Below are positions 40,257 through 40,746 of a stretch of 40,746 nt of DNA, piece after piece. This stretch comes from Euprymna scolopes (taxonomy: Eukaryota > Mollusca > Cephalopoda > Sepiida > Sepiolidae): assembly GCA_024364805.1 (NCBI GenBank), contig CM044490.1, positions 89,051,448 to 89,092,193 of the forward strand. The letters are read 5' to 3'. The notes beneath the pieces were generated by a model. The model saw nothing but the letters and a program-made list of their open reading frames with translations, made no database searches and was not told the origin of the DNA. The translations under genes were made by a program, and so were the position numbers. The stretch's first letter is position 1; every line of letters begins with the position of its first letter.

Positions 40257-40746
40257 TCACAATCTCATATTTTTATTGTCATCAAAATTAGTGAACTCGC
40301 CTATTTTTCCATCAAATCAATTGATTGCCTCTTCTGGTTGGATAACCATCGCAGTGCATCAGGAGCAGGCTTCAAATACCTCCTTGCAGAGACTTAGTCC
40401 ACAATAAAACATAACATAAATTATACATTGCACTGTAGAGAACATACTGTTGATTTTATAAAATTATTTTATATACAATGGCTTGAATAAAAGTTTAAAA
40501 TGTGGAAGTCGAGTATCGTAGTTCAATTGTGATCTAAACAGAAACACTCGTTTAAATGTGCTCATATCATATCAAAGACTGCTTGTGTCGTAATAAACTT
40601 TTCAAATACACTTATGATGTTAGGCTGTATAAGGTGTTAACTTTGGTCAAAATCGCCTGTTCTTTCTTTCATTGGATTATTTCGATTATCACTACTTATC
40701 AGAAACATTCCGATACAAAACCTAAGAACACTGCCAGATGCATAAA
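40257..40746 (-). repeat. Repeat R2, right copy of the inverted pair (cut by window end)
   Basis: On the minus strand the landmarks of 37287-37790 follow in the same order (GTGTTCTTAGGTTTTGTATC, TATAAAATCAACAGTATGTT, CTACAGTGCAATG, TTGATTTGATGGAAAAATAG). The two copies face each other across about 2.5 kb. Confidence 0.75.

Noticed and set aside
1-40746. An undescribed multi-gene defence or metabolic system
   Set aside because: Only one host gene is visible, on one strand, and all other coding text belongs to transposons or simple repeats.

Overview
This is animal nuclear DNA: AT-rich, with long introns and very dense in repeats. A mollusc, most likely a coleoid cephalopod of the octopus type, fits best. 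That is inferred from the mix of LINE tails, tRNA-derived SINEs, CATA/TATACA microsatellites and mariner/Tc1 copies; no marker gene proves it. There is one assembly gap (29129-29216).

The only host gene I can support is an alpha-arrestin (arrestin domain-containing protein, ARRDC family) on the minus strand. Four exons are visible, in transcript order 36340-36563, 29779-29961, 25409-25594 and 21116-21265. All three introns are phase 0, with GT donors and AG acceptors. Together they encode about 246 residues, from the second half of the arrestin N domain through the C domain to a TGA stop. The 5' exon or exons must lie beyond 40746 or were missed. The introns (6.4, 4.2 and 4.1 kb) are filled with transposons, tandem repeats and microsatellites.

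Layout. 1-3.4 kb: a degenerate tandem and inverted repeat family, a 162-bp foldback and tRNA-derived SINEs. 3.4-6.2 kb: a LINE 3' fragment and unassigned DNA. 6.2-9.1 kb: a broken Ty3/Gypsy gag-protease fossil with one LTR. 9.2-11.0 kb: a 5'-truncated LINE with a reverse transcriptase region. 11-20 kb: a 5S-rRNA-derived sequence, several SINEs, a hAT-like insertion, tandem repeats and long microsatellites. 21.1-36.6 kb: the alpha-arrestin gene with a mariner copy, a Tc1 copy, LINE tails, a foldback element and a roughly 4-kb CATA-rich array. 36.6-40.7 kb: an inverted pair of long repeats and a further copy of the array unit.

The most interesting signal is a complete hammerhead-ribozyme fold on the minus strand at 15003-15057. 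It has CUGAUGA, a 5-bp stem II, GAAA, a short stem III with the A-U pair at the core, a UA cleavage site, and a stem I that pairs in two segments. It lies 32 nt downstream of the B box of a tRNA-like head. A second, more decayed element at 1560-1685 has the same B-box-to-CUGAUGA spacing. Looser CTGANGA-stem-GAAAC cores recur at about 1.9, 3.4, 16.0 and 31.3-31.5 kb. I find no sign of an undescribed multi-gene system.
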